Below are positions 1 to 13,900 of a DNA stretch of 64,000 bases, piece by piece (the stretch's first letter is position 1; every line of letters begins with the position of its first letter). The stretch lies in assembly GCF_964340395.1 (NCBI RefSeq), contig NC_135550.1:5170101-5234100 (forward strand), given 5' to 3'. The notes below the pieces were generated by a model. That model saw only the letters and a program-made list of their open reading frames with translations, had not been told where the DNA came from and did no database searches. The stretch comes from Glandiceps talaboti. Its lineage: Eukaryota; Hemichordata; Enteropneusta; Spengelidae. A program made the translations under genes and the position numbers.

Positions 1-460
1 TCAATAAGATTATACTGTACTGTTTGATTCATTCCATTCAGGATGGATCCCCAAGGCCACCCAAGATGGCACGAAAATAGAGGGCAGATGAACATCAGAC
101 AGCCAATCAGAAGTGAAAGAAGTAAGTGAACATTTGGAATTGTAAAATTACTGAAAATGGCCATTAGGTTTTTTGCCCAAAGTTGTTTTCTTTTAGCAAT
201 GGAAAGTACAAGTTATCTAAAGAGTCTTTCGTCAGTACTAAGAACATGACAAACAGTGACAAAGTTATGTCACAAGTAGATTGTAGCTGAATGAAGAAAC
301 ATTTTGGAGATTAGCATAATTATATTATATTATTGGCATTAATATTTTCAAAAAGGTCATAGTGAGTAGCTGCAACTTAGAGTAAATATTAGAATCAGAA
401 TGACTGTTATTTCATTGCTTCAATAAGATTATACTGTACTGTTTGATTCATTCCTTTAAG

Positions 461-876
461 GATGGATCCCCAAGGCCACCCAAGATGGCATGAAAATAGA
501 GGGCAGATGAACATCAGACAGGCAATCAGAAGTGAAAGAAGTAAGTGAACATTTGGAATTGTAAAATTACTGAAAATGGCCATTAGGTTTTTTACCCAAA
601 GTTGTTTTCTTTTAGCAATGGAAAGTACAAGTTATCTAAAGAGTCTTTCGTTAGTACTAAGCACATGACAAGCAGTGACAAACTTATGTCACAAGTAGAT
701 TGTAGCTGAATGAAGAAACATTTTGGAGATTAGCATAATTATATTATTGGCAGTAATATTTTTCAAAAAGGTCATAGTGAGTAGCGGCAACTTAAGAGTA
801 AATATTAGAATCTGAATGACTGTTATTTCATTGCTTCAATAAGATTATACTGTACTTTTTGATTCATTCCTTTTAG
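461..876 (+). repeat. Representative array unit with internal map
   Basis: This unit shows the common layout. Exon-like module 461-540 contains a CCAAT-type motif position (here the GGCAATCAG variant; many other units have GCCAATCAG, a good NF-Y match). The donor GTAAGT is at 541. A second pyrimidine tract ending TTTTAG follows around 604-616, just before CAATGG. The inverted repeat GTGACA-AACTTA-TGTCAC (6-bp stem, 6-nt loop) is near 676-693. An AT-rich stretch and GTGAGT follow near 777, then the next pyrimidine tract and AG at 875-876. The hairpin is kept in most units, though some carry changes in the stem or loop. Confidence 0.85.
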
Positions 877-3800
877 GATGGATCCCCAAGGCCACCCAAG
901 ATGGCACGAAAATAGAGGGCAGATGAACATCAGACAGCCAATCGGAAGTGAAAGAAGTAAGTGAACATTTGGAATTGTAAAATTACTGAAAATGGCCATT
1001 AGGTTTTTTGCCCAAAGTTGTTTTCTTTTAGCAATCGAAAGTACAAGTTATCTAAAGAGTCTTTCGTCAGTACTAAGAACATGAAAAGCAGTGACAAACT
1101 TATGTCACAAGTAGATTGTAGCTGAATGAAGAAACATTTTGGAGATTAGCATAATTATATTATTGACAGTAATATTTTTCAAAAAGGTCTTTGTGAGTAG
1201 CGGCAACTTAAGAGTAAATATTAGAATCTGAATGACTGTTATTTCATTGCTTCAATAAGATTATACTGTACTGTTTGATTCATTCCTTTTAGGATGGATC
1301 CCCAAGGCCACCCAAGATGGCACGAAAATAGAGGGCAGATGAACATCAGACAGCCAATCAGAAGTGAAAGAAGTAAGTGAACATTTGGAATTGTAAAATT
1401 ACTGAAAATGGCCATTAGGTTTTTTGCCCAAAGTTGTTTTGTTTTAGCAATGGAAAGTACAAGTTATCTAAAGAGTCTTTCGTCAGTACTAAGAACATGA
1501 CAAACAGTGACAAACTTATGTCACAAGTAGATTGTAGCTGAATGAAGAAACATTTTGGAGATTAGCATAATTATATTATTGGCAGTAATATTTTCAAAAA
1601 GGTCATAGTGAGTAGCGGCAACTTAGAGTAAATATTAGAATCTGAATGACTATTATTTCATTGCTTCAATAAGATTATACTGTACTGTTTGATTCATTCC
1701 TTTAAGGATGGGTCCCCAAGGCTACCCAAGATGGCACGAAAATAGAGGGCAGATGAACATCAGACAGCCAATCAGAAGTAAGTGAACATTTGGAATTGTA
1801 AAATTACTGAAAATGGCCATTAGGTTTTTTGCCCAAAGTTGTTTTCTTTTAGCAATCGAAAGTACAAGTTATCTAAAGAGTCTTTCGTCAGTACTAAGAA
1901 CATGACAAACAGTGACAAACTTATGTCACAAGTAGATTGTAGCTGAATGAAGAAACATTTTGGAGATTAGCATAATTATATTATTGGCATTAATATTTTC
2001 AAAAAGGTCATAGTGAGTAGCTGCAACTTAGAGTAAATATTAGAATCTGAATGACTGTTATTTCATTGCTTCAATAAGATTATACTGTACTGTTTGATTC
2101 ATTCCTTTCAGGATGGATCCCCAAGGCCACCCAAGATGGCACGAAAATAGAGGGCAGATGAACATCAGACAGCCAATCAGAAGTGAAAGAAGTAAGTGAA
2201 CATTTGGAATTGTAAAATTACTGAAAATGGCCATTAGGTTTTTTGCCCAAAGTTGTTTTCTTTTAGCAATGGAAAGTACAAGTTATCTAAAGAGTCTTTC
2301 GTCAGTACTAAGCACATGACAAGCAGTGACAAACTTATGTCACAAGTAGATTGTAGATGAATGAAGAAACATTTTGGAGATTAGAATAATGATATTATTG
2401 GCAGTAATATTTTTCAAAAAGGTCACAGTGAGTAGCGGCAACTTAGAGTAAATATTAGAATCTGAATGACTGTTATTTCATTGCTTCAATAAGATTATAC
2501 TGTACTTTTTGATTCATTCCTTTAAGGATGGATCCCCAAGGCCACCCAAGATGGCACGAAAATAGAGGGCAGATGAACATCAGACAGCCAATCAGAAGTG
2601 AAAGAAGTAATTGAACTTTTGGAATTGTAAAATTACTGAAAATGGCCATTAGGTATTTTGCCCAAAGTTGTTTTCTTTTAGCAATGGAAAGTACAAGTTA
2701 TCTAAAGAGTCTTTCGTTAGTACTAAGCACATGACAAGCAGTGACAAACTTATGTCACAAGTAGATTGTAGCTGAATGAAGAAACATTTTGGAGATTAGC
2801 ATAATTATATTATTGGCAGTAATATTTTTCAAAAAGGTCACAGTGAGTAGCGGCAACTTAAGAGTAAATATTAGAATCTGAATGACTGTTATTTCATTGC
2901 TTCAATAAGATTATACTGTACTTTTTGATTCATTCCTTTCAGGATGGATCCCCAAGGCCACCCAAGATGGCACGAAAATAGAGGGCAGATGAACATCAGA
3001 CAGCCAATCAGAAGTGAAAGAAGTAAGTGAACATTTGGAATTGTAATATTACTGAAAATGGCCATTAGGTTTTTTGCCCAAAGTTGTTTTCTTTTAGCAA
3101 TGGAAAGTACAAATTATCTATAGAGTCTTTCGTCAGTACTAAGCACATGACAAGCAGTGACAAACTTATGTCACAACTAGATTGTAGCTGAATGAAGAAA
3201 CATTTTTGAGATTAGCATAATTATATTATTGGCAGTAATATTTTTCAAAAAGGTCATAGTGAGTAGTGGCAACTTAAGAGTAAATATTAGAATCTGAATG
3301 ACTGTTATTTCATTGCTTCAATAAGATTATACTGTACCGTTTGATTCATTCCTTTTAGGATGGATCCCCAAGGCCACCCAAGATGGCACGAAAATAGAGG
3401 GCAGATGAACATCAGACAGCCAATCAGAAGTGAAAGAAGTAAGTGAACATTTGGAATTGTAAAATTACTGAAAATGGCCATTAGGTTTTTTGCCCAAAGT
3501 TGTTTTCTTTTAGCAATGGAAAGTACAAGTTATCTAAAGAGTCTTTCGTTAGTACTAAGCACATGACAAGCAGTGACAAACTTATGTCACAAGTAGATTG
3601 TAGCTGAATGAAGAAACATTTTGGAGATTAGCATAATTATATTATTGGCAGTAATATTTTTCAAAAAGGTCACAGTGAGTAGCGGCAACTTAAGAGTAAA
3701 TATTAGAATCTGAATGACTGTTATTTCATTGCTTCAATAAGATTATACTGTACTTTTTGATTCATTCCTTTCAGGATGGATCCCCAAGGCCACCCAAGAT

Positions 3801-6800
3801 GGCACGAAAATAGAGGGCAGACGAACATGAGACAGGCAATCAGAAGTGAAAGAAGTAAGTGAACATTTGGAATTGTAAAATTACTGAAAATGGCCATTAG
3901 GTTTTTTGCCCAAAGTTGTTTTCTTTTAGCAATGGAAAGTACAAGTTATCTAAAGAGTCTTTCGTTAGTACTAAACACATGACAAGCAGTGACAAACTTA
4001 TGTCACAAGTAGATTGTAGCTGAATGAAGAAACATTTTTGAGATTAGCATAATTATATTATTGGCAGTAATAGTTTTCAAAAAGGTCACAGTGAGTAGCG
4101 GCAACTTAAGAGTAAATATTAGAATCTGAATGACTGTTATTTCATTGCTTCAATAAGATTATACTGTACTTTTTGATTCATTCCTTTCAGGATGGATCCC
4201 CAAGGCCACCCAAGATGGCACGAAAATAGAGGGCAGATGAACATCAGACAGCCAATCAGAAGTGAAAAAAGTAAGTGAACATTTGGAATTGTAAAATTAC
4301 TGAAAATGGCCATTAGGTTTTTTGCCCAAAGTTCTTTTCTTTTAGCAATGGAAAGTACAAGTTATCTAAAGAGTCTTTCGTCAGTACTAAGCACATGACA
4401 AGCAGTGACAAACTTATGTCATAAGTAGATTGTAGCTGAATGAAGAAACATTTTGGAGATTAGAATAATTATATTATTGGCAGTAATATTTTTCAAAAAG
4501 GTCATTGTGAGTAGCGGCAACTTAAGAGTAAATATTAGAATCTGAATGACTGTTATTTCATTGCTTCAATAAGATTATACTGTACTGTTTGATTCATTCC
4601 TTTAAGGATGGATCCCCAAGGCCACCCAAGATGGCACGAAAATAGAGGGCAGATGAACATCAGACAGCCAATCAGAAGTGAAAGAAGTAAGTGAACATTT
4701 GGAATTGTAAAATTACTGAAAATGGCCATTAGGTTTTTTGCCCAAAGTTGTTTTCTTTTAGCAATGGAAAGTACAAGTTATCTAAAGTATCTTTCGTTAG
4801 TACTAAGCACATGACAAGCAGTGACAAACTTATGTCACAAATAGATTGTAGCTGAATGAAGAAACATTTTGGAGATTAGAATAATTATATTATTGGCAGT
4901 AATATATTTCAAAAAGGTCATAGTGAGTAGCGGCAACTTAAGAGTAAATATTAGAATCTGAATGACTGTTATTTCATTGCTTCAATAAGATTATACTGTA
5001 CTGTTTGATTCATTCCTTTAAGGATGGATCCCCAAGGCCACCCAAGATGGCACGAAAATAGAGGGCAGATGAACATCAGACAGCCAATCAGAAGTGAAAG
5101 AAGTAAGTGAACATTTGGAATTGTAAAATTACTGAAAATGGCCATTAGGTTTTTTGCCCAAAGTTGTTTTCTTTTAGCAATGGAAAGTACAAGTTATCTA
5201 AAGAGTCTTTCGTCAGTACTAAGAACATGACAAACAGTGACAAACTTATGTCACAAGTAGATTGTAGCTGAATGAAGAAACATTTTGGAGATTAGAATAA
5301 TTATATTATTGGCAGTAATATTTTTCAAAAAGGTCACAGAGTGTAGCGGCAACTTAAGAGTAAATATTAGAATCTGAATGACTGTTATTTCATTGCTTCA
5401 ATAAGATTATACTGTACTTTTTGATTTATTCCTTTCAGGATGGATCCCCAAGGCCACCCAAGATGGCACGAAAATAGAGGGCAGATGAACATCAGACAGC
5501 CAATCAGAAGTGAAAGAAGTAAGTGAACATTTGGAATTGTAAAATTACTGAAAATGGCCATTAGATTTTTTGCCCAAAGTTGTTTTCTTTTAGCAATGGA
5601 AAGTACAAGTTATCTATAGAGTCTTTCGTCACTACTAAGCACATGACAAGCAGAGACAATCTTATGTCACAAGTAGATTGTAGCTGAATGAAGAAACATT
5701 TTGGAGATTAACATAATTATATTATTGGCAGTAATATTTTTCAAAAAGGTCATAGTGAGTAGCGGCAACTTAAGAGTAAATATTAGAATCTGAATGACTG
5801 TTATTTCATTGCTTCAATAAGATTATACTGTACTGTTTGATTCATTCCTTTTAGGATGGATCCCCAAGGCCACCCAAGATGGCACGAAAATAGAGGGCAG
5901 ATGAACATCAGACAGCCAATCGGAAGTGAAAGAAGTAAGTGAACATTTGGAATTGTAAAATTACTGAAAATGGCCATTAGGTTTTTTGCCCAAAGTTGTT
6001 TTCTTTTAGCAATGGAAAGTACAAGTTATCTATAGAGTCTTTCGTCACTACTAAGCACATGACAAGCAATGACAAACTTATGTCAGAAGTAGATTGTAGC
6101 TGAATGAAGAAACATTTTGGAGATTAGCATAATTATATTATTGACAGTAATATTTTTCAAAAAGGTCATTGTGAGTAGCGGCAACTTAAGAGAAAATATT
6201 AGAATCTGAATGACTGTTATTTCATTGCTTCAATAAGATTATACTGTACTGTTTGATTCATTCCTTTTAGGATGATCCCCAAGGCCACCCAAGATGGCAT
6301 GAAAATAGAGGGCAGATGAACATCAGACAGCCAATCAGAAGTGACAGAAGTAAGTGAACATTTGGAATTGTAAAATTACTGAAAATGGCCATTAGGTTTT
6401 TTGCCCAAAGTTGTTTTCTTTTAGCAATGGAAAGTACAAGTTATCTATAGAGTCTTTCGTCACTACTAAGCACATGACAAGCAGTAACAAACTTATGTCA
6501 CAAGTAGATTGTAGCTGAATGAAGAAACATTTTGGAGATTAGCATAATTATATTATTGGCAGTAATATTTTTCAAAAAGGTCATAGTGAGTAGCGGCAAC
6601 TTAAGAGTAAATATTAGAATCTGAATGACTGTTATTTCATTGCTTCAATAAGATTATACTGTACTGTTTGATTCATTCCTTTTAGGATGGATCCCCAAGG
6701 CCACCCAAGATGGCACGAAAATAGAGGGCAGATGAACATCAGACAGCCAATCAGAAGTGAAAGAAGTAAGTGAACATTTGGAATTGTAAAATTACTGAAA

Positions 6801-7931
6801 ATGGCCATTAGGTTTTTTGCCCAAAGTTGTTTTCTTTTACCAATCGAAAGTACAAGTTATCTAAAGAGTCTTTCGTCAGTACTAAGCACATGACAAGCAA
6901 TGACAAACTTATGTCACAAGTAGATTGTAGCTGAATGAAGAAACATTTTGGAGATTAGCATAATTATATTATTGACAGTAATATTTTTCAAAAAGGTCAT
7001 TGTGAGTAGCGGCAACTTAAGAGTAAATATTAGAATCTGAATGACTGTTATTTCATTGCTTCAATAAGATTATACTGTACTGTTTGATTCATTCCTTTTA
7101 GGATGGATCCCCAAGGCCACCCAAGATGGCACGAAAATAGAGGGCAGATGAACATCAGACAGCCAATCAGAAGTGAAAGAAGTAAGTGAACATTTGGAAT
7201 TGTAAAATTACTGAAAATGGCCATTAGGTTTTTTGCCCAAAGTGGTTTTCTTTTAGCAATGGAAAGTACAAGTTATCTAAAGAGTCTTTCGTCAGTACTA
7301 AGAACATGACAAACAGTGACAAACTTATGTCACAAGTAGATTGTAGCTGAATGAAGAAACATTTTGGAGATTAGCATAATTATATTATTGGCAGTAATAT
7401 TTTCAAAAAGGTCAAAGTGAGTAGCGGTAACTTAGAGTAAATATTAGAATCTGAATGACTGTTATTTCATTGCTTCAATAAGATTATACTGTACTGTTTG
7501 ATTCATTCCTTTAAGGATGGATCCCCAAGGCCACCCAAGATGGCACGAAAATAGAGGGCAGATGAACATCAGACAGCCAATCAGAAGTGAAAGATGTAAG
7601 TGAACATTTGGAATTGTAAAATTACTGAAAATGGCCATTAGGTTTTTTGCCCAAAGTTGTTTTCTTTTAGCAATGGAAAGTACAAGTTAGCTAAAGAGTC
7701 TTTCGTCAGTACTAAGAACATGACAAACAGTGACAAACTTATGTCACAAGTAGATTGTAGCTGAATGAAGAAACATTTTGGAGATTAGAATAATTATATT
7801 ATTGGCAGTAATATTTTTCAAAAAGGTCACAGTGAGTAGCGGCAACTTAAGAGTAAATATTAGAATCTGAATGACTGTTATTTCATTGCTTCAATAAGAT
7901 TATACTGTACTGTTTGATTCATTCCTTTAAG

Positions 7932-10900
7932 GATGGATCCCCAAGGCCACCCAAGATGGCACGAAAATAGAGGGCAGATGAACATCAGACAGGCAATCAG
8001 AAGTGAAAGAAGTAAGTGAACATTTGGAATTGTAAAATTCTGAAAATGGCCATTAGGTTTTTTGCCCAAAGTTGTTTTCTTTTAACAATGGAAAGTACAA
8101 GTTATCTAAAGAGTCTTTCGTTAGTACTAAGCACATGACAAGCAGTGACAAACTTATGTCACAAGTAGATTGTAGCTGAATGAAGAAACATTTTGGAGAT
8201 TAGCATAATTATGTTATTGACAGTAATATTTTTCAAAAAGGTCATTGTGAGTAGCGGCAACTTAAGAGTAAATATTAGAATCTGAATGACTGTTATTTCA
8301 TTGCTTCAATAAGATTATACTGTACTGTTTGATTCATTCCTTTTAGGATGGATCCCCAAGGCCACCCAAGATGGCACGAAAATAGAGGGCAGATGAACAT
8401 CAGACAGCCAATCAGAAGTGAAAGAAGTAAGTGAACATTTGGAATTGTAAAATTACTGAAAATGGCCATTAGGTTTTTTGCCCAAAGTTGTTTTCTTTTA
8501 GCAATTGAAAGTACAAGTTATCTAAAGAGTCTTTCGTCAGTACTAAGAACATGACAAACAGTGACAAACTTATGTCACAAGTAGATTGTAGCTGAATGAA
8601 GAAACATTTTGGAGATTAGCATAATTATATTATTGGCAGTAATATTTTCAAAAAGGTCATAGTGAGTAGCGTCAACTTAAAGTAAATATTAGAATCTGAA
8701 TGACTGTTATTTCATTGCTTCAATAAGATTATACTGTACTGTTTGATTCATTCCTTTAAGGATGGATCCCCAAGGCCACCCAAGATGGCACGAAAATAGA
8801 GGGCAGATGAACATCAGACAGGCAATCAGAAGTGAAAGAAGTAAGTGAACATTTGGAATTGTAAAATTACTGAAAATGGCCATTAGCTTTTTGCCCACAG
8901 TAGTTTTCTTTTAGCAATGGAAAGTACAAGTTATCTATAGAGTCTTTCGTTAGTACTAAGCACATGACAAGCAGTGACAAACTTATGTCACAAGTAGATT
9001 GTAGCTGAATGAAGAAACATTTTGGAGATTAGCATAATTATATTATTGACAGTAATATTTTTCAAAAAGGTCATTGTGAGTAGCGGCAACTTAAGAGTAA
9101 ATATTAGAATCTGAATGACTGTTATTTCATTGCTTCAATAAGATTATACTGTACTGTTTGATTCATTCCTTTTAGGATGGATCCCCAAGGCCACCCAAAA
9201 TGGCACGAAAATAGAGGGCAGATGAACATCAGACAGCCAATCAGAAGTGAAAGAAGTAAGTGAACATTTGGAATTGTAAAATTACTGAAAATGGCCATTA
9301 GGTTTTTTGCCCAAAGTTGTTTTCTTTTAGCAATGGAAAGTACAAGTTATCTAAAGAGTCTTTCGTCAGTACTAAGAACATGACAAACAGTGACAAACGT
9401 ATGTCACAAGTAGATTGTAGCTGAATGAAGAAACATTTTGGAGATTAGCATAATTATATTATTGGCAGTAATATTTTCAAAAAGGTCATAGTGAGTAGCG
9501 TCAACTTAGAGTAAATATTAGAATCTGAATGACTGTTATTTCATTGCTTCAATGAGATTATACTGTACTGTTTGATTCATTCCTTTAAGGATGGATCCCC
9601 AAGGCCACCCAAGATGGCACGAAAATAGAGGGCAGATGAACATCAGACAGCCAATCAGAAGTGAAAGAAGTAAGTGAACATTTGGAATTGTAAAATTCTG
9701 AAAATGGCCATTAGGTTTTTTGCCCAAAGTTGTTTTCTTTTAACAATGGAAAGTACAAGTTATCTAAAGAGTCTTTCGTCAGTACTAAGAACATGACAAA
9801 CAGTGACAAACTTATGTCACAAGTAGATTGTAGCTGAATGAAGAAACATTTTGGAGATTACCATAATTATATTATTGGCAGTAATATTTTCAAAAAGGTC
9901 ATAGTGAGTAGCGTCAACTTAAAGTAAATATTAGAATCTGAATGACTGTTATTTCATTGCTTCAATAAGATTATACTGTACTGTTTGATTCATTCCTTTA
10001 AGGATGGATCCCCAAGGCCACCCAAGATGGCACGAAAATAGAGGGCAGATGAACATCAGACAGGCAATCAGAAGTGAAAGAAGTAAGTGAACATTTGGAA
10101 TTGTAAAATTACTGAAAATGGCCATTAGCTTTTTGCCCACAGTAGTTTTCTTTTAGCAATGGAAAGTACAAGTTATCTATAGAGTCTTTCGTTAGTACTA
10201 AGCACATGACAAGCAGTGACAAACTTATGTCACAAGTAGATTGTAGCTGAATGAAGAAACATTTTGGAGATTAGCATAATTATATTATTGACAGTAATAT
10301 TTTTCAAAAAGGTCATTGTGAGTAGCGGCAACTTAAGAGTAAATATTAGAATCTGAATGACTGTTATTTCATTGCTTCAATAAGATTATACTGTACTGTT
10401 TGATTCATTCCTTTTAGGATGGATCCCCAAGGCCACCCAAGATGGCACGAAAATAGAGGGCAGATGAACATCAGACAGCCAATCAGAAGTGAAAGAAGTA
10501 AGTGAACATTTGGAATTGTAAAATTACTGAAAATGGCCATTAGGTTTTTTGCCCAAAGTTGTTTTCTTTTAGCAATGGAAAGTACAAGTTATCTAAAGAG
10601 TCTTTCGTCAGTACTAAGAACATGACAAACAGTGACAAACGTATGTCACAAGTAGATTGTAGCTGAATGAAGAAACATTTTGGAGATTAGCATAATTATA
10701 TTATTGGCAGTAATATTTTCAAAAAGGTCATAGTGAGTAGCGTCAACTTAGAGTAAATATTAGAATCTGAATGACTGTTATTTCATTGCTTCAATGAGAT
10801 TATACTGTACTGTTTGATTCATTCCTTTAAGGATGGATCCCCAAGGCCACCCAAGATGGCACGAAAATAGAGGGCAGATGAACATCAGACAGGCAATCAG

Positions 10901-13900
10901 AAGTGAAAGAAGTAAGTGAACATTTGGAATTGTAAAATTCTGAAAATGGCCATTAGGTTTTTTGCCCAAAGTGGTTTTCTTTTAGCAATGGAAAGTACAA
11001 GTTATCTAAAGAGTCTTTCGTTAGTACTAAGCACATGACAAGCAGTGACAAACTTATGTCACAAGTAGATTGTAGCTGAATGAAGAAACATTTTGGAGAT
11101 TAGCATAATTATGTTATTGACAGTAATATTTTTCAAAAAGGTCATTGTGAGTAGCGGCAACTTAAGAGTAAATATTAGAATCTGAATGACTGTTATTTCA
11201 TTGCTTCAATAAGATTATACTGTACTGTTTGATTCATTCCTTTTAGGATGGATCCCCAAGGCCACCCAAGATGGCACGAAAATAGAGGGCAGATGAACAT
11301 CAGACAGCCAATCAGAAGTGAAAGAAGTAAGTGAACATTTGGAATTGTAAAATTACTGAAAATGGCCATTAGGTTTTTTGCCCAAAGTTGTTTTCTTTGA
11401 GCAATGGAAAGTACAAGTTATCTAAAGAGTCTTTCGTCAGTACTAAGAACATGACAAACAGTGACAAACTTATGTCACAAGTAGATTGTAGCTGAATGAA
11501 GAAACATTTTGGAGATTAGCATAATTATATTATTGGCAGTAATATTTTCAAAAAGGTCATAGTGAGTAGCGTCAACTTAAAGTAAATATTAGAATCTGAA
11601 TGACTGTTATTTCATTGCTTCAATAAGATTATACTGTACTGTTTGATTCATTCCTTTAAGGATGGATCCCCAAGGCCACCCAAGATGGCACGAAAATAGA
11701 GGGCAGATGAACATCAGACAGGCAATCAGAAGTGAAAGAAGTAAGTGAACATTTGGAATTGTAAAATTACTGAAAATGGCCATTAGCTTTTTGCCCACAG
11801 TAGTTTTCTTTTAGCAATGGAAAGTACAAGTTAGCTAAAGAGTCTTTCGTCAGTACTAAGAACATGACAAACAGTGACAAACTTATGTCACAAGTAGATT
11901 GTAGCTGAATGAAGAAACATTTTGGAGATTAGAATAATTATATTATTGGCAGTAATATTTTTCAAAAAGGTCACAGTGAGTAGCGGCAACTTAAGAGTAA
12001 ATATTAGAATCTGAATGACTGTTATTTCATTGCTTCAATAAGATTATACTGTACTGTTTGATTCATTCCTTTAAGGATGGATCCCCAAGGCCACCCAAGA
12101 TGGCACGAAAATAGAGGGCAGATGAACATCAGACAGCCAATCAGAAGTGAAAGAAGTAAGTGAACATTTGGAATTGTAAAATTACTGAAAATGGCCATTA
12201 GGTTTTTTGCCCAAAGTTGTTTTCTTTTACCAATCGAAAGTACAAGTTATCTAAAGAGTCTTTCGTTAGTACTAAGCACATGACAAGCAGTGACAAACTT
12301 ATGTCACAAGTAGATTGTAGCTGAATGAAGAAACATTTTGGAGATTAGCATAATTATATTATTGGCAGTAATATTTTTCAAAAAGGTCATTGTGAGTAGC
12401 GGCAACTTAAGAGTAAATATTAGAATCTGAATGACTGTTATTTCATTGCTTCAATAAGATTATACTGTACTGTTTGATTCATTCCTTTTAGGATGGATCC
12501 CCAAGGCCACCCAAGATGGCACGAAAATAGAGGGCAGATGAACATCAGACAGGCAATCAGAAGTGAAAGAAGTAAGTGAACATTTGGAATTGTAAAATTC
12601 TGAAAATGGCCATTAGGTTTTTTGCCCAAAGTTGTTTTCTTTTAACAATGGAAAGTACAAGTTATCTAAAGAGTCTTTCGTTAGTACTAAGCACATGACA
12701 AGCAGTGACAAACTTATGTCACAAGTAGATTGTAGCTGAATGAAGAAACATTTTGGAGATTAGCATAATTATGTTATTGACAGTAATATTTTTCAAAAAG
12801 GTCATTGTGAGTAGCGGCAACTTAAGAGTAAATATTAGAATCTGAATGACTGTTATTTCATTGCTTCAATGAGATTATACTGTACTGTTTGATTCATTCC
12901 TTTAAGGATGGATCCCCAAGGCCACCCAAGATGGCACGAAAATAGAGGGCAGATGAACATCAGACAGGCAATCAGAAGTGAAAGAAGTAAGTGAACATTT
13001 GGAATTGTAAAATTCTGAAAATGGCCATTAGGTTTTTTGCCCAAAGTGGTTTTCTTTTAGCAATGGAAAGTACAAGTTATCTAAAGAGTCTTTCGTTAGT
13101 ACTAAGCACATGACAAGCAGTGACAAACTTATGTCACAAGTAGATTGTAGCTGAATGAAGAAACATTTTGGAGATTAGCATAATTATGTTATTGACAGTA
13201 ATATTTTTCAAAAAGGTCATTGTGAGTAGCGGCAACTTAAGAGTAAATATTAGAATCTGAATGACTGTTATTTCATTGCTTCAATAAGATTATACTGTAC
13301 TGTTTGATTCATTCCTTTTAGGATGGATCCCCAAGGCCACCCAAGATGGCACGAAAATAGAGGGCAGATGAACATCAGACAGCCAATCAGAAGTGAAAGA
13401 AGTAAGTGAACATTTGGAATTGTAAAATTACTGAAAATGGCCATTAGGTTTTTTGCCCAAAGTTGTTTTCTTTTAGCAATGGAAAGTACAAGTTATCTAA
13501 AGAGTCTTTCGTCAGTACTAAGAACATGACAAACAGTGACAAACGTATGTCACAAGTAGATTGTAGCTGAATGAAGAAACATTTTGGAGATTAGCATAAT
13601 TATATTATTGGCAGTAATATTTTCAAAAAGGTCATAGTGAGTAGCGTCAACTTAGAGTAAATATTAGAATCTGAATGACTGTTATTTCATTGCTTCAATG
13701 TGATTATACTGTACTGTTTGATTCATTCCTTTAAGGATGGATCCCCAAGGCCACCCAAGATGGCACGAAAATAGAGGGCAGATGAACATCAGACAGGCAA
13801 TCAGAAGTGAAAGAAGTAAGTGAACATTTGGAATTGTAAAATTCTGAAAATGGCCATTAGGTTTTTTGCCCAAAGTTGTTTTCTTTTAACAATGGAAAGT

